DNA from: an uncultured Bacteroides sp.
GTDB taxonomy: Bacteria > Bacteroidota > Bacteroidia > Bacteroidales > Bacteroidaceae
Length of the DNA stretch: 17,349 bases
Direction: 5' to 3'
Assembly (NCBI GenBank): GCA_900557355.1
Contig: USSR01000059.1
Coordinates: 1-17,349, forward strand
The position numbers were made by a program, and so were the translations under genes. Each line of letters opens with the position of its first letter. Position 1 is the stretch's first letter. Below, in pieces: positions 16,423 to 17,349 of this stretch. A model generated the notes under the pieces. It was not told the origin of the DNA, made no database searches, and worked only from the letters and a program-made list of their open reading frames with translations.

Positions 16423-16430
16423 CAAAAATA
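16423..16430 (-). promoter_or_regulatory. TAnnTTTG -7 element of the GH3-GH8 operon
   Basis: On the - strand this reads TATTTTTG, an exact match to the Bacteroides -7 consensus TAnnTTTG. No good TTTG lies 19-21 bp upstream, which is common for promoters that need an activator. Transcription would start near 16416, giving a leader of about 55 nt to the ATG at 16359. The other in-frame ATG at 16407 would then be almost leaderless, which supports the shorter protein. Confidence 0.5.
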
Positions 16431-16482
16431 GGCAGAAAAGAGGATTTGGAAGAAGAATCGTATTTCAGATAGTTAAGCCTAT

Positions 16483-16553
16483 GTTACAGATTTCTTCCGG
16501 ATGTTACATCTTGTTTTGCTGAGGTTACATTAAAAAGGAAAATACCTGTTACA
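16483..16553 (-). promoter_or_regulatory. Four TGTAAC repeats, candidate activator-binding array
   Basis: GTTACA (TGTAAC on the - strand) occurs at 16483, 16503, 16524 and 16548. The spacings are 20, 21 and 24 bp, close to two helical turns, so the sites face the same side of the DNA. They fill most of the gap between the methyltransferase stop codon and the GH3 promoter, centred about 70-135 bp upstream of the predicted transcription start. Phased direct repeats like these suit an AraC-type DNA-binding domain, as found at the end of Bacteroides hybrid two-component regulators. The regulator is not in the window. Confidence 0.5.
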
Positions 16554-16559
16554 AGGCAT

Positions 16560-17349
16560 TTATATTTTCTCGCAACGGATCAGAACTTTCTGTTCATTGA
16601 TCAAGGTCGTAGCGAACAGATAAACTTCTCCGCCTTCGCTCAATTTGATACGTTTACGGAGTTCCGCTACTGAACTTGGAAAGTTACGAACCGTGATATT
16701 GGCTTTCTTCAGATCTCCTAATACGCTTTTTAGTTCTTTCTTATTCAATGTACATATACCCGTTATCCGGAAGCTTCTTCCGGGGAAGTTCTTTATCGGT
16801 TCACCGGAAGTGTAGAGGTGACTGTTAGGATGCAGTTTCTTTACCTTATATATACAGGCTACATTGCGGAAAGCCCCTGCTTTGAGGATGGACGCATTGG
16901 GCTCATACAGATATTTATCTAAAGTATCGGTATATTCATTGGAGCTTGATTGTTCCTGTTCGCGGGTGAAAGTGAAGAACTGTCCGGTTGGCTCTGTATT
17001 TCTCCCATCCTTCATTTGCAGATTGATGCAATGGATGGGAATATTCTCTGCGGCAACAATATTGTGTCCTAAGATGAGTAAGAGTTCCTTGCATTCATTG
17101 TTTACAGAAACAATATGTGCTTCCTGTACGTACTTTAAATCTTGAATAGCCAAAGACAGGTCGAGCATGGGGGAGAGTTTCACCATTACGTGCTGCGCCT
17201 TTTTGAGCAGCAGGGATTCCAGTTCGGCTACATTCGGTTCACAGTCGGCAATGGCAACGGTCTTACCGCCATGTCCGTCTCGACGGGCGGGGTCAATGAA
17301 TATCCAGTCGGCGGAAGACATTTCTTGCAGATGCCGGATGGCGTCTTTG
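16560..17349 (-). CDS. THUMP-like / PG_1098-type SAM-dependent methyltransferase, N-terminus outside window
   Basis: The C-terminal 262 residues of a larger protein. The frame stays open to the window end (KDAIRHLQEM precedes the first internal Met), so the start lies beyond 17349. SADWIFIDPARRD is the motif IV region of a class I methyltransferase, and the following VAIADCEPNVAEL and VMVKLSPMLDLSLAI strands continue that Rossmann fold. The YLYEPNASILKAGAFRNVA block, the NFPGRSFRI strand and the last about 70 residues (TVRNFPSSVAELRKRIKLSEGG, YLFATT) match the ferredoxin-like and THUMP-like domains of the conserved Bacteroidetes family represented by PG_1098. A role in RNA methylation is presumed from the fold only. 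This is a core gene unrelated to glycan use and probably marks the border of the locus. It ends about 200 bp before the GH3 start. Confidence 0.87.
   Translation of the reverse strand, partial: KDAIRHLQEMSSADWIFIDPARRDGHGGKTVAIADCEPNVAELESLLLKKAQHVMVKLSPMLDLSLAIQDLKYVQEAHIVSVNNECKELLLILGHNIVAAENIPIHCINLQMKDGRNTEPTGQFFTFTREQEQSSSNEYTDTLDKYLYEPNASILKAGAFRNVACIYKVKKLHPNSHLYTSGEPIKNFPGRSFRITGICTLNKKELKSVLGDLKKANITVRNFPSSVAELRKRIKLSEGGEVYLFATTLINEQKVLIRCEKI

Noticed and set aside
16540..16559. Possible terminator after the methyltransferase gene
   Set aside because: The stem (CCT/AGG around TGTAAC) is only 3-4 bp. The sequence is better read as one of the TGTAAC repeats.

Overview
The window looks like a carbohydrate-utilisation region of a gut-type Bacteroidetes, most likely the genus Bacteroides. 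The evidence is the SusD-family protein, a DUF3823-type lipoprotein, lipoprotein and secretion signals on nearly every product, a Ser-type sulfatase motif, Bacteroides-style promoter motifs (TTTG / TAnnTTTG), little use of strong Shine-Dalgarno sequences, and moderate GC content. The species is not determined.

Layout. (1) Positions 1-9538, + strand: the 3' part of a polysaccharide utilisation locus (PUL). It holds the C-terminal part of a SusD-like glycan-binding protein, a DUF3823 lipoprotein, an intergenic hairpin terminator, then a tight run of secreted proteins: an unassigned six-hairpin (alpha/alpha-toroid) enzyme, an unrecognised 342-residue protein, an alpha/beta-hydrolase esterase fused to a gluconolactonase-like propeller, a GH43 lipoprotein and a second GH43-like enzyme. 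The partner SusC must lie upstream of the window. (2) Positions 9539-9838: a 300-bp spacer with a 69-bp imperfect palindrome made of three 22-bp-period units, then a candidate promoter. (3) Positions 9839-12328, +: an 829-residue two-domain protein, an N-terminal S1 sulfatase with a Ser-type maturation site and a C-terminal five-bladed-propeller glycosidase-like domain of GH43 type. A strong hairpin terminator follows. (4) Positions 12459-16359, - strand, convergent: a GH8 enzyme resembling reducing-end xylose-releasing exo-oligoxylanase and a GH3 beta-xylosidase. Upstream of them are a TAnnTTTG promoter element and four GTTACA/TGTAAC repeats at 20-24 bp spacing. (5) Positions 16560-17349, -: the C-terminal part of a conserved THUMP-like/PG_1098-like methyltransferase, a housekeeping gene that appears to mark the edge of the locus.

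Working model (inference). The + strand enzymes remove acyl, sulfate and side-chain sugars (arabinose- or xylose-like, given GH43) from a complex glycan captured by SusCD. The - strand GH8/GH3 pair finishes xylo-oligosaccharides from both ends. The most unusual items are the sulfatase-glycosidase fusion, the two unassigned secreted proteins beside the esterase, the 22-bp palindromic repeat hairpin, and the helically phased TGTAAC repeats.
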